64,000 nt of DNA. It comes from Hymenobacter latericoloratus (GTDB taxonomy: Bacteria > Bacteroidota > Bacteroidia > Cytophagales > Hymenobacteraceae). Position numbers and translations under genes: made by a program. The number at the start of each line of letters is the position of its first letter. The stretch's first letter is position 1. The stretch lies in assembly GCF_014199535.1 (NCBI RefSeq), contig NZ_JACHNV010000009.1, positions 1 through 64,000 of the forward strand, read 5' to 3'. A model generated the notes under the pieces. That model made no database searches. It saw nothing but the letters and a program-made list of their open reading frames with translations, and was not told the origin of the DNA. This document shows, piece after piece, positions 24,477 through 33,485 of the stretch.

Positions 24477-25032
24477 AAAAGGGGGTAAGACAAAATGAAT
24501 GTGCGGACGGTATGCCCGCTAATTGAATTCACCTACGAATTCAGACTCAAAAAAAGCGGAAAAGTGCAGACTCTACCAGGCCGCTGGCTGCCGGGGGCCT
24601 AAAATGCAAACCTGCCACCAGCAAAAGACAAATCAGCATCATCATACGCTTCACCGAAGCCCGAATCTCGGCCTGACTAGTGCTGCCGTTGCCAGCGCGG
24701 CCTTACCCGATGGCTAACTCAGCGTAATAAGCAGCTGAGCGCCTAACTGCCTCAGAGCCCATAAGTAAGAAGCGGGCCGCAGCCGGACGGCGGCAAAGCG
24801 GGCCAGGGCCGCCGGCAAATAGGTTTTTTCCGGCATTTTTTGCTTTGTTTCCAGAAGAGCGTACTGTCTGGCGGCCAAGCTTGGCCAGAGCGCCCGAAAC
24901 ATAGTTACTGCAACCCTATTAGCCTGCTGAAACCGGGCGGATAAGTAAATCTATCAATACCGAATTATAAATCGGTCAATACATCATCATTGGGGCCGCA
25001 TTCAACAGTAGCGTTTCAGGCGTGGGGGTGCG
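24477..25032. other. Divergent intergenic stretch
   Basis: 556 nt between the phosphorylase and the amylase. A near-palindrome at 24959-24976 (ACCGA...TCGGT) flanked by CAATAC on both sides could be an operator. No gene with family features is seen. Confidence 0.4.
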
Positions 25033-25040
25033 TACCTTGC
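25033..25040 (+). promoter_or_regulatory. -7 box (TACCTTGC)
   Basis: 28 nt before the amylase ATG, the distance usual in this window. Confidence 0.5.
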
Positions 25041-25068
25041 CACTTCCGTTTTCTCATCCCACTCGCGT

Positions 25069-26976
25069 ATGATTTCTGCCCGTTTTCTGCCCCTGTTGGC
25101 CGGCGCCGTATTAGCTACCGCTTCGCCCGCCGCTGCCGTTTCTGCTTCTGCTGTTACCGCTGCTACCCCGGCTCCGGCCGCTAAACCCGCCGGTATTCAG
25201 CGCATCGACCCTACCTTCTGGTGGGTAGGCATGAAGAACCCCAAGCTGCAGCTGCTGGTGCACGGCCCGGGCATTGCCAACAGCACGGCTACCCTGCGGG
25301 CCTATGAGGGCGTGACCCTGGACGGAGTGCAGAAGCTGGAAAGCCCCAACTACCTGCTGCTCAACCTCACCATCAGTGCCACGGCCAAGCCGGGCAAGCT
25401 GCAGCTGGAGTTTAAGGGCGACAAGAAAACGACCTACGCCTACGAGCTGCGCCAGCGCACTACCCCCGGCGACCAGCAGAAGGTGCAGGGCCTGACCCAG
25501 CAGGACTTTATTTACTTCCTGATGCCAGACCGCTTCTCGAACGGCGACCCGAAAAACGACTACATCAAAGGCATGCGCGCCCCCCAGGTGGCCCGCGACT
25601 CGATGTACTCCCGCCACGGCGGCGACCTGAAGGGCATCGAAAACCACTTCGACTACTTCAAGAGCCTGGGGGCCACGGCCCTGTGGATGACGCCCGTCAC
25701 GGAAAACGACATGCCCAAGGCCAGCTACCACGGTTACGCCCTCACCGACTACTACAACACCGACCGCCGCTACGGCACTCTGGAAGAATACAAGCAATTT
25801 GTGGATAAGGCCCACCAGAACGGCCTGAAAGTAGTGCACGACGTGGTACTCAACCACATGGGCAGCAAGAACTACCTGTTCCTGGATCAGCCAGCTAAGG
25901 ACTGGTTTAACCAGTGGCCCACGTTCACGCGCAGCAACTACAACTCCTCGGCCCTCAACGACCCCTACGGCTCGGAGCTGGACCGCAAGCTCTACAACAA
26001 GGGCTGGTTTGACACGACCATGCCCGACGTAAACCAGAGCAACCCGCTGGTAGCTACCTATCTGATTCAGAACTTCCTGTGGTGGGTGGAGTACACCGGC
26101 CTCGACGCTTACCGCATCGACACCTACCCCTACTCCGACCCCAAGTTCCTGATGCAGTGGGGCCAGGCCCTGCAGGAGGAGTTTCCGCGGCTGTTCCTGT
26201 TTGGCGAGGCCTGGGTGGGCAGCACGGCCCAGCAGGCTTTCTTCGCCCGTAACATCTTCCAGCCCGTCGATGGGTTCAAGTCCAACCTGGAGTCGGTGTT
26301 CGATTTCCAGTCGCAGGGCGCTATTCACGATGCGCTGCGCGGCGACCAGCCTAATATGAACCGCCTGTACGAAGCCTTGCAGGGCGACTGGATGTACGAG
26401 GACGCCTCCCGCAACGTGACCTTCCTCGATAACCACGACATGAGCCGCTTCTACTCCGTAATAGGGGAGGACTTTGCCAAGTACAAGCTGGGCGTGGCCT
26501 GGCTGCTGACGACGCGCGGCATTCCGCAGCTCTACTACGGCACCGAGGTGCTGATGAAGAACTTCTCGAACCCCGATGGCAAAGTGCGCGAGGACTTTCC
26601 CGGTGGCTTCGCGGGTGATAAGCAGAACTATTTCACGGCGGCCGGCCGCACGGGCCAGGCCGGCGAGGCGTTTAACTACCTCAGCAAGCTGGCTCTGTAC
26701 CGCAAGGCAACCCCCGTGCTGGCGACTGGCAAGCTGATGCAGTTCATTCCGCAGGACGGCGTGTACACCTACTTCCGCTACAACGAGCAGGGCCAGGCCG
26801 TGATGATCATGCTGAACGGCAACAAGGAAGAGAAGACCGTGGACGGGGTCCGCTTTGCGGAGCGGTTTACCGGGTTTAGCTCCGGCACGGAGGTAGTAAC
26901 CGGCGCCACGCTTTCTGATTTGAAGTCTTTTAAAATTCCGGGGCGTACGGCTTGGGTGGTGGAGCTAAAGAAGTAG
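25069..26976 (+). CDS. Secreted GH13 alpha-amylase / cyclomaltodextrinase-type enzyme
   Basis: 635 residues. An alanine-rich signal segment (about 1-34) is followed by an N-terminal beta domain (about 43-128, starting IQRIDPTFWWVGMKNPKLQL) as in the neopullulanase SusA group. The GH13 barrel starts at FIYFLMPDRFSNGD. Region I is DVVLNH, region II is GLDAYRIDTYP with nucleophile D351, region III is FGEAW with E380 and region IV is FLDNHD with D457. A C-terminal beta domain ends at WVVELKK. It should cleave alpha-1,4-glucans in the periplasm or at the surface. The stop codon lies 4 nt before the left repeat of the GxxExxY cassette. Confidence 0.92.
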   Translation: MISARFLPLLAGAVLATASPAAAVSASAVTAATPAPAAKPAGIQRIDPTFWWVGMKNPKLQLLVHGPGIANSTATLRAYEGVTLDGVQKLESPNYLLLNLTISATAKPGKLQLEFKGDKKTTYAYELRQRTTPGDQQKVQGLTQQDFIYFLMPDRFSNGDPKNDYIKGMRAPQVARDSMYSRHGGDLKGIENHFDYFKSLGATALWMTPVTENDMPKASYHGYALTDYYNTDRRYGTLEEYKQFVDKAHQNGLKVVHDVVLNHMGSKNYLFLDQPAKDWFNQWPTFTRSNYNSSALNDPYGSELDRKLYNKGWFDTTMPDVNQSNPLVATYLIQNFLWWVEYTGLDAYRIDTYPYSDPKFLMQWGQALQEEFPRLFLFGEAWVGSTAQQAFFARNIFQPVDGFKSNLESVFDFQSQGAIHDALRGDQPNMNRLYEALQGDWMYEDASRNVTFLDNHDMSRFYSVIGEDFAKYKLGVAWLLTTRGIPQLYYGTEVLMKNFSNPDGKVREDFPGGFAGDKQNYFTAAGRTGQAGEAFNYLSKLALYRKATPVLATGKLMQFIPQDGVYTYFRYNEQGQAVMIMLNGNKEEKTVDGVRFAERFTGFSSGTEVVTGATLSDLKSFKIPGRTAWVVELKK

Positions 26977-26980
26977 GGGT

Positions 26981-27022
26981 TAGGGTTCCCGCAGAGGAGC
27001 GCAGTGGTTACGCAGAGGTTCG
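26981..27022 (+). repeat. Left terminal inverted repeat of the GxxExxY cassette
   Basis: 42 nt, matching the reverse complement of 27413-27454 at 38 of 42 positions. It contains the CGCAGAGG motif twice. Confidence 0.75.
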
Positions 27023-27025
27023 CAG

Positions 27026-27406
27026 ATGCACGAAAACGATATTTCTTACCTGATTCGGAAGGCGTCTTTTGATGTGCATACCGTTTTGGGTCCGGGACTG
27101 CTGGAATCGGTATATGAGGCTGCCCTGATCTTTGAGCTCCAGCAAGCAGGATTAAGAGTGCGAAGCCAGGTTCCGCTGCCCATGCTGTATAAGACTCAGC
27201 GCATGGAGGTTGGCTTTCGACTCGACTTGTTAGTGGAAGAGAAAGTTATTGTGGAAATTAAGTCTGTAGATACTCTACTCGACGTTCATCACAAGCAACT
27301 GCTGACGTACTTAAAGCTTTCCGGCCTTAAGCTCGGCTTACTGATCAACTTCAATGTTTCCCACGTTAAGGAAGGCATAGTGCGCAAAGTCAATGGTCTT
27401 ACTTGA
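27026..27406 (+). CDS. GxxExxY family protein (PD-(D/E)XK nuclease-like)
   Basis: 126 residues. GPGLLESVYEAAL carries the signature G-x-x-E-x-x-Y. VGFRLDLLVEEKVIVEIKSV supplies the D...E-x-K core of the PD-(D/E)XK nuclease fold, and LGLLINFNV follows. This family is frequent in Bacteroidota and often lies inside inverted repeats of the kind seen here. Biochemical function is unknown; a nuclease-related role in transfer of the unit is a possibility. Codon use is less GC-rich than in the neighbours, which fits recent arrival. Confidence 0.85.
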   Translation: MHENDISYLIRKASFDVHTVLGPGLLESVYEAALIFELQQAGLRVRSQVPLPMLYKTQRMEVGFRLDLLVEEKVIVEIKSVDTLLDVHHKQLLTYLKLSGLKLGLLINFNVSHVKEGIVRKVNGLT

Positions 27407-27412
27407 ACTCGG

Positions 27413-27454
27413 CGAACCTCTGCGCACCCTCCGCGCTCCTCTGCGGGAACCCTA
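27413..27454 (-). repeat. Right terminal inverted repeat of the GxxExxY cassette
   Basis: Partner of 26981-27022. It ends 13 nt before the ATG of the SDR gene. Confidence 0.75.
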
Positions 27455-27467
27455 AACCAGAACAACC

Positions 27468-28175
27468 ATGACCGACCTAACCGATAAAGTAGCCATTGTA
27501 ACCGGTGCCAGCCGCGGCATTGGGAAAGCCATTGCCTTGCTCCTGGCCATGCAAGGCGCCAAAGTGGTAGCCGTAGCCCGCACCGCCGAAGAGCTGGAAG
27601 AGCTTACCCTGAAAACCCAGGGCCTCGCCATTCCGGCCGACGTAGCCGATGAAGCCGACGCGGAGTTCATCGTGGCTGAAACGCTCAGCCGCTTTGGCCG
27701 CCTCGATATTCTGGTCTGCAATGCGGGGGTGGGCTCCTTCAACCTGCTCGAAAACTTCGAGGCCGCCGAATGGGACCGGATTTTCGACGTGAACGTGAAA
27801 GGCACCTTCCTGCTGTGCAAGGCCATGGTACCCCACCTCAAGGCCCAGGGCCACGGCCACATTGTGGGCATTGCCTCCGATGTGAGCAAGCGCACTTTTG
27901 AGCACGGTACTGTGTATGGTGCCAGCAAATACGCGCAGGATGCCCTGCTGGGCTCCTTGCGCAAGGAAGTACGGCCCTACGGCGTAAAGGTCAGCACCAT
28001 TTACCCCGGCATGGTGGACACTTACTTCAACGAATCGAAGCCTGGCAGCACGGAGGCCGAGAAAACCCACCTCAAGCCCTCCGATGTAGCCCAGGCTGTG
28101 CGCTACGTGCTGGAAGCCCCCGCCCACGTGGTAGTGGACGAGCTCATGCTCCACCCGCTTACCCAGGAGTGGTAA
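27468..28175 (+). CDS. Short-chain dehydrogenase/reductase (FabG-like)
   Basis: 235 residues of the classical SDR family. VAIVTGASRGIGKAIALLL is the TGxxxGIG cofactor motif and LVCNAG the NAG motif. A Ser in GIASDVS and Y-x-x-x-K in VYGASKYAQ complete the active site. The ARTAEELE stretch after strand 2 suggests NADP(H). The shortened C-terminus (about 235 residues) and the late Trp resemble the 3-ketoacyl-ACP reductase-like SDRs of Bacteroidota. The substrate is unknown. The ribosome-binding region directly abuts the right repeat of the cassette. Confidence 0.9.
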   Translation: MTDLTDKVAIVTGASRGIGKAIALLLAMQGAKVVAVARTAEELEELTLKTQGLAIPADVADEADAEFIVAETLSRFGRLDILVCNAGVGSFNLLENFEAAEWDRIFDVNVKGTFLLCKAMVPHLKAQGHGHIVGIASDVSKRTFEHGTVYGASKYAQDALLGSLRKEVRPYGVKVSTIYPGMVDTYFNESKPGSTEAEKTHLKPSDVAQAVRYVLEAPAHVVVDELMLHPLTQEW

Positions 28176-28186
28176 TCTTTCACATG

Positions 28187-28310
28187 CAGTTGCCAGTTGC
28201 GGGTTGTGAGTTACCAGTTCCTCCCTCGCAGGCAGTAGATTACGCTGTGTATTTCTTCCTCAGTTCCAAAATAGCTAACCTGATAACTGACAACCCGCAA
28301 CTGGCAACTG
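28187..28310. repeat. Intergenic inverted repeat (GTTGCCAGTTGC type)
   Basis: Arms 28187-28219 and 28277-28310 are nearly complementary, with a 57-nt centre. Within the arms a 7- to 8-nt motif (CAGTTGC/CCAGTTG) recurs. It lies between the SDR and the second GH13 gene. Confidence 0.6.
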
Positions 28311-28319
28311 AACGCACCT

Positions 28320-30167
28320 ATGAAGCACCTGCTACTGCCCGCGGCGGCCCTTTCCCTGGGGCTGGCTTCGTTTTCCTCTTCTCTTCTCTCTTCGCAATCT
28401 TCCGCGCCCGTGGCCGAAACCGCTTTTTCCTCGGACCCCAACACCACCGACGAGCAGCCCCAGGACCATAAGCTGGTGATTTACCAGATGATGACCCGCC
28501 TGTTTGGCAACAAAACGGCCGTGAACAAGCCCTACGGTATGCTCCAGGAGAACGGGGTAGGCAAGTTCAACGACATCAGCAACACGGCCTTGCAAGCCAT
28601 TAAAAAGATGGGCGCCTCGCACGTGTGGTACACCGGCGTGCTGGAGCACGCCACCATGACGGACTACACCAAGCACGGCATTGCCCTCGACGATGCCGAT
28701 GTGGTGAAAGGCCGCGCCGGCTCGCCCTACGCCGTGAAGGACTACTACGACGTGGACCCCGACCTGGCCGTGAACGTGAAGAGCCGCATGCAGGAGTTTG
28801 AGGCCCTGGTAAAGCGCACCCACGACAACGACCTGAAAGTCATCATCGACTTCATTCCCAACCACGTAGCTCGCACTTACAAGTCGGATGCGCGGCCGGC
28901 GGGGGTGGTGGACCTGGGCGAGAAGGACGACAAGACCAAGGCCTTCGCGCCCAACAACAACTTCTACTACCTGCCCGGCAAGTCGTTTGTGGTGCCGGCC
29001 GGCTACAACCCGCTAGGGCCGCTGGCTGGTCCGCGCGAGGACAAGAAGTTTCAGGAGGTGCCCGCTAAGGCTACCGGCAACGACGTGTTTTCGGAGGCCC
29101 CCAAGGTGGACGATTGGTTTGAAACCATCAAGCTCAACTACGGCGTTGATTACCAGAACGGGCGCGCCCAGCACTTCACGCCTATTCCGGACACCTGGCT
29201 GAAAATGCGCGACATCCTGGTGTTCTGGACCAAGAAGAATGTGGACGGCTTCCGCTGCGACATGGCCGAGATGGTGCCGGTGGAGTTCTGGGCCTGGGTA
29301 ATTCCGGAGCTGAAGAAAGTGAAGCCCGACCTCATCTTCATCGGCGAGGCCTACGACGCCAAAACCTACAAGATGTACATCGAGCAGGGCCACTTCGATT
29401 ACCTCTATGATAAGGTAGGCCTCTACGACGGCCTGCGCCGCCTGATGCGCGGCGAGGGCACCACTGAGGATATTACCAAGGTGTGGAGCCAGGAAAGCCG
29501 GGGCTTTTCGGGCCACATGCTGCGCTTCCTGGAAAACCACGACGAGCAGCGCATCACTTCCAAAGACTTCGCCGGCAACCCCCGCGCCGCCATTCCGGCC
29601 ATGACGGTTTCCGCCACCCTCGGTACCGGTCCCGTGATGCTCTACTTCGGGCAGGACGTAGGCGAGCCGGCCCACGGCTCCGAGGGCTTCTCGGGGGAGG
29701 ACGGCCGCACCACCATTTTCGATTACTGGGGCGTGCCGGAACACCAGAAGTGGATGAACGGCGGCAAGTTCGACGGTGGCAAGCTCAGCGAGGAGCAGAA
29801 GCAGCTGCAGGCATTTTACTCTCGCCTGCTCAACCTCAGCAGCCAGAGCGAGGCTATTCGGCGCGGCCGTTTCTACGAGCTGCAGGATGCCAACAACCTG
29901 GGCGCCCAGTACAACCAGCGCCAGCTCTACACCTACCTGCGCTTCACCGACAAGCAGCGCCTACTCATCGTAGCCAACTTCAGCCCCGACAAAACCTATA
30001 AGCCTACTATCCGCATCCCGAAGGAAGTAATGCAGCTCATGGGCCTGAACCCCACGCAGTTCCATACTTTCACGGAGCTGCTTAGCCAGGCCCCGGCCGT
30101 AGAAACCCTCAACCTCACGCTGGCTCCCCAAAGCGCCTACATCTTCGAAATCAAGCCGAAAGAGTAA
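28320..30167 (+). CDS. Secreted GH13 alpha-amylase-family enzyme (second copy)
   Basis: 615 residues with a signal-like N-terminus. The barrel begins KLVIYQMMTRLFGN. Region I is DFIPNH, region II is GFRCDMAEM with D314, region III is FIGEAY with E343 and region IV is FLENHDEQR with D408. It is distinct from the enzyme at 25069: no N-terminal beta domain is visible, and the loop at residues 187-290 is long. It is probably an extracytoplasmic alpha-glucanase or maltogenic enzyme. It may be co-transcribed with the SDR gene or have its own promoter in the repeat-filled gap. Confidence 0.9.
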   Translation: MKHLLLPAAALSLGLASFSSSLLSSQSSAPVAETAFSSDPNTTDEQPQDHKLVIYQMMTRLFGNKTAVNKPYGMLQENGVGKFNDISNTALQAIKKMGASHVWYTGVLEHATMTDYTKHGIALDDADVVKGRAGSPYAVKDYYDVDPDLAVNVKSRMQEFEALVKRTHDNDLKVIIDFIPNHVARTYKSDARPAGVVDLGEKDDKTKAFAPNNNFYYLPGKSFVVPAGYNPLGPLAGPREDKKFQEVPAKATGNDVFSEAPKVDDWFETIKLNYGVDYQNGRAQHFTPIPDTWLKMRDILVFWTKKNVDGFRCDMAEMVPVEFWAWVIPELKKVKPDLIFIGEAYDAKTYKMYIEQGHFDYLYDKVGLYDGLRRLMRGEGTTEDITKVWSQESRGFSGHMLRFLENHDEQRITSKDFAGNPRAAIPAMTVSATLGTGPVMLYFGQDVGEPAHGSEGFSGEDGRTTIFDYWGVPEHQKWMNGGKFDGGKLSEEQKQLQAFYSRLLNLSSQSEAIRRGRFYELQDANNLGAQYNQRQLYTYLRFTDKQRLLIVANFSPDKTYKPTIRIPKEVMQLMGLNPTQFHTFTELLSQAPAVETLNLTLAPQSAYIFEIKPKE

Positions 30168-30171
30168 TGAG

Positions 30172-30322
30172 GTGATGAGGTAAATGGTGACAAGTGACAA
30201 GTGACAGGGGATAGGTGAGTAGTTGGTAAGTGATAAAGTGGAAAATGGCAGTAAGGCCTAGTGCTCTACATTCTTCACCCTTTAACTGCTCACCTGTCAC
30301 TTGTCACCATTTACCTCATCAC
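30172..30322. repeat. Intergenic inverted repeat (GATGAGGTAAATGGTGAC type)
   Basis: Arms 30174-30198 and 30296-30320 are perfectly complementary over 25 bp and extend slightly further. They carry tandem CAAGTGA units. Confidence 0.7.
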
Positions 30323-30395
30323 TCCATCACCTCCTTACCTCATCACCTGTCACTTTCTCACCCGACTTCCCTACCCCCTAACTTCCCACCAACCC

Positions 30396-32108
30396 ATGGC
30401 AATTAGTGCAGCGGCTGCGCCCACCAGCACCCGCGAAAAACCCCGCCTGAGCTTCTGGCAGATCTGGAATATGAGCTTCGGCTTCCTGGGCATCCAGTTT
30501 GGCTTTGAGCTGCAGAACTCCAACGTCAGCCGCATCTTTGAAACCCTGGGTGCCAACAAGGACGACATTCCGATTCTGTGGATTGCCGCCCCCGTGACGG
30601 GCCTGCTGGTGCAGCCCGTCATCGGCTACCTCTCCGACCGCACCTGGAGCCCGCGCTTCGGGCGGCGGCGGCCGTTCTTCCTCATTGGCGCCCTACTGGC
30701 CTCGCTGGCCCTGCTGGTGATGCCTAATTCCTCGGCCCTGTGGATGGCGGGCGGCATGCTCTGGATTATGGATGCCAGCATTAACATCTCCATGGAGCCC
30801 TTCCGCGCCTTCGTGGGCGACAAGCTGCCTTCGGAGCAGCGGACTTCGGGTTTTGCCATGCAGAGCTTCTTTATTGGGGTAGGCTCCGTTATTGCGGCCT
30901 TGCTGCCCTGGGTCTTCACTAACTGGCTGGGCATGAGCAATACGGCCCCGGCCGGCGAGATTCCGCCCTCCGTGAAGTGGGCTTTCTACGTGGGTGCGGC
31001 GGCCTTCCTGCTGTCGGTGCTTTATACTGTGTTTACCAGCACTGAAACGCCGCCCGAGGACATGGAAGCCTTCCGGGCCGAAAACGCCAAGGTGGGTATG
31101 TGGGACGGCCTGCGCGAATCGTTTGCTGGCATTTTCCACATGCCAGCCGCCATGCGTCAGTTGGCCGTAGTGCAGTTCTTCACCTGGTTTGCGCTGTTCT
31201 CGATGTGGATTTACGCCACCAACGCCGTAACCAGCAACATCTACAACATGCGCGTGGATGCGCCCTTGTATGAGAAGCTGAAGGCGCAAGTCGAAACCAA
31301 TGAAGCTCAGGCAGCAGCCGTTGCCAAAGTGCCTGGAGAGGAAGATAGGTCAGTTATTGAGAAGGTAGGAGCCTTCTTCAGCGAGATGTTCGCCCCTACC
31401 TCGCCGGAAAAAAGGACTTGGAATGAGCTTAAGTCTCTTAAAAAGGACGTAGCCGAAATCGACAAGTTTCAGGCCGATAAAACCGACAAGGTGATTAGTC
31501 TGAATATGGCTAGCTACGCCGTGGACAAAGCCCAGCTAACGGAGCAGGACAAAGCCACCGCCAAGCGCGTGCAGCAGCAGTATAACGATGGCGCCGACTG
31601 GCTGAGCTTGTGCTCCTCGGTCCGCAACGGGGTAGCGGCTGTTTTCGCCTTTATCATTCCGCTGATTGCGGCCCGCACCAGTCGCCGCCGTACCCACATG
31701 CTCTGCCTGCTGCTCGGCGGTATAGGCCTGGTGTCGTTGAAGTTTATCACCAACCCCGACTTCATCATCGTGTCGATGAGTTTGGTGGGCATTGCCTGGG
31801 CCAGCATCCTCTCCATGCCCTACGCCATCTTGGCTGGCTCCTTGCCCGCCAACCGCATGGGCTATTACATGGGTGTGTTCAACTTCTTCATTGTGATTCC
31901 GCAGATTGTGGCGGCCACCATTCTGGGCTGGTTTACGGTGAACATCTTCCAGGGCAATACCCTGAATACGCTGGTACTGGGCGGGGTTAGCATGGTGCTG
32001 GCCGGCCTGCTTACCCTGCGCGTCCGCGACGACGACGATACCCACGCGGCAGCCGTGATGGAAAACCCCGGCTACGACACGCCGGTGCTCACCAACCCGC
32101 AGGCATAG
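30396..32108 (+). CDS. MFS sugar carrier, maltose-transporter-like (GPH/SLC45 type)
   Basis: 570 residues. The ATG at 30396 is preferred because the longer frame runs through the intergenic repeat. Twelve membrane helices are likely. PVIGYLSDRTWSPRFGRRRPFF is the loop 2-3 motif of the glycoside and sucrose/maltose carriers, and ASIDASINISMEPFRAF-like residues surround helix 4. A hydrophilic insertion of about 110 residues (AQVETNEAQAAAV to AKRVQQQYNDG) separates the two halves. Next to phosphorylase and amylases it probably imports maltose or maltodextrins across the inner membrane; this is inferred. Confidence 0.85.
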   Translation: MAISAAAAPTSTREKPRLSFWQIWNMSFGFLGIQFGFELQNSNVSRIFETLGANKDDIPILWIAAPVTGLLVQPVIGYLSDRTWSPRFGRRRPFFLIGALLASLALLVMPNSSALWMAGGMLWIMDASINISMEPFRAFVGDKLPSEQRTSGFAMQSFFIGVGSVIAALLPWVFTNWLGMSNTAPAGEIPPSVKWAFYVGAAAFLLSVLYTVFTSTETPPEDMEAFRAENAKVGMWDGLRESFAGIFHMPAAMRQLAVVQFFTWFALFSMWIYATNAVTSNIYNMRVDAPLYEKLKAQVETNEAQAAAVAKVPGEEDRSVIEKVGAFFSEMFAPTSPEKRTWNELKSLKKDVAEIDKFQADKTDKVISLNMASYAVDKAQLTEQDKATAKRVQQQYNDGADWLSLCSSVRNGVAAVFAFIIPLIAARTSRRRTHMLCLLLGGIGLVSLKFITNPDFIIVSMSLVGIAWASILSMPYAILAGSLPANRMGYYMGVFNFFIVIPQIVAATILGWFTVNIFQGNTLNTLVLGGVSMVLAGLLTLRVRDDDDTHAAAVMENPGYDTPVLTNPQA

Positions 32109-32133
32109 CCAACCCTACCCCCCCGCTGAGTAC

Positions 32134-32167
32134 GAAAGCCCTGGTCGCCTTTGCAGCCGGGGTTTTC
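32134..32167 (+). terminator. Probable terminator after the MFS gene
   Basis: 11-bp stem with two G-T pairs, ending in TTTTC, 25 nt after the stop codon. Confidence 0.5.
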
Positions 32168-32383
32168 ACGTTTTCAGGGGGGTAGGCGGCGCTTATGCCG
32201 CGCCGGATGCCGGCACGGGCAGCACCAAAATCCGGGTCCGTATTTCTACGCAGTCAGTTGGCTGGAAAATCAGCATTTAACCGGCAACGGCCCCCCCCTG
32301 CTTTCTCGTATTTCTTACTCGCGCCACGCTCCTGCTTTCCCTTATCCTAAACACCGTGGCCTGCGTTGGCTTAGCTGCTTTCT

Positions 32384-33481
32384 ATGGTGTTTACTACGAT
32401 TTTCTTCGGGCTGTTCTTCGGTATTTTTCTGGTGGTGCTCGTGTTGCTGGTGGTGTCGCGGCGGCGCCTGCAGCCCAGTAGCGCCCGGCCCCGCGTGAGC
32501 ATTCTCATTGCCGCGCGCAACGAAGAAGCCACCATCATCCGCTGCCTCACGGCCCTGACCCAACTCAACTACCCCGCCGAGCAGCTGGAAATCCTCATCG
32601 GCGACGATGCCTCCACCGACAACACGGCCGCCCTGGTTAAGGAATTTATCCAAGACAAACCCCAGTTCCGGCTCCTGAGCATCCGGCAGCGCCTGGGCAC
32701 GGCCCGGGGCAAAAGCAACGCCCTGGCCCACCTCTGCCGCGCCGCCACCACCGACTACTTGCTGTTCACGGATGCCGACATGGCCCTCCACCCCGATTGG
32801 GTACAAACCATGCTAGCGGCCGCGCCCGAAGGGGTAGGCATCGTGACGGGCATCACCACGGCCGAAGGCAACCTGTTTGGCCGCCTCCAGGGCCTCGACT
32901 GGCTGTTTGGCCTCAGCCTGATCCGGATGCTGACCGACCTGGGCCTGCCCATCACGGCCGTGGGCAACAATATGCTGGTCACCCGCAAGGCTTACGATTC
33001 GATTGGGGGCTACGAGGCCCTGGCCTTCAGCATCACCGAGGACCTGCAGCTGTTTGAGAAGGTAGTGGCCCAGGGCTGGGGCTACCGCAACATCATCACG
33101 CCCAGCGCCCTGGGCATTTCGGTGGCCCAGCCCACGGTGCAGTGCCTGCTGCAGCAGCGCAAGCGCTGGATGAAGGGGGCCGTGCGGCTACCCTGGCAGC
33201 TGAGCCTGCTGTTCAGCTCCTACAGTATTTTCTACACCATTCTGGGCTGGCCCGGTCTGCTGCCGCTCGAAACCATCGGGCTGCTGTACGGGGCCAAAGT
33301 AGCCTGCCAAACTCTGTTTCTGCTGATTACCCTGCGTCAGGCCGGGCACCGCGAAAACCTGGCCGTGCTGCTGGTGTACGATGTGTATCTGCTGGTTATG
33401 TCGCTGGCGGTGCTGGCGTATACCTGGTGGCCGTCGGGCATTCAGTGGAAGGAGCGGCGTTACCGCTGGGCCGAGGGGTAG
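32384..33481 (+). CDS. Family 2 membrane glycosyltransferase
   Basis: 365 residues. An N-terminal membrane helix (FTTIFFGLFFGIFLVVLVLLVV) is followed by a GT-A domain: VSILIAARNEE, LIGDDAS, LFTDADM, a TED motif and the QQRKRW signature of processive GT2 enzymes. Two or three further helices form the C-terminus (TILGWPGLLPLETIGLLYG and VYLLVMSLAVLAYTW). It builds a cell-surface glycan or glycolipid from nucleotide sugar at the inner membrane. The product is unknown. It converges with the STAS-like gene, with only 4 nt between stop codons. Confidence 0.88.
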   Translation: MVFTTIFFGLFFGIFLVVLVLLVVSRRRLQPSSARPRVSILIAARNEEATIIRCLTALTQLNYPAEQLEILIGDDASTDNTAALVKEFIQDKPQFRLLSIRQRLGTARGKSNALAHLCRAATTDYLLFTDADMALHPDWVQTMLAAAPEGVGIVTGITTAEGNLFGRLQGLDWLFGLSLIRMLTDLGLPITAVGNNMLVTRKAYDSIGGYEALAFSITEDLQLFEKVVAQGWGYRNIITPSALGISVAQPTVQCLLQQRKRWMKGAVRLPWQLSLLFSSYSIFYTILGWPGLLPLETIGLLYGAKVACQTLFLLITLRQAGHRENLAVLLVYDVYLLVMSLAVLAYTWWPSGIQWKERRYRWAEG

Positions 33482-33485
33482 GAAA

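Larger units (their letters stand above)
26981..27454 (+). mobile_element. Single-gene cassette with terminal inverted repeats
   Basis: A 474-bp unit: 42-bp inverted repeats surround one GxxExxY gene. It sits exactly between the stop codon of the amylase and the SDR gene. No transposase is present, so any movement would need a helper elsewhere. Target-site duplications are not clear. Confidence 0.55.

Noticed and set aside
24523..24717. Short open frame between the phosphorylase and the amylase
   Set aside because: No family features, no good ribosome site and low-complexity composition.
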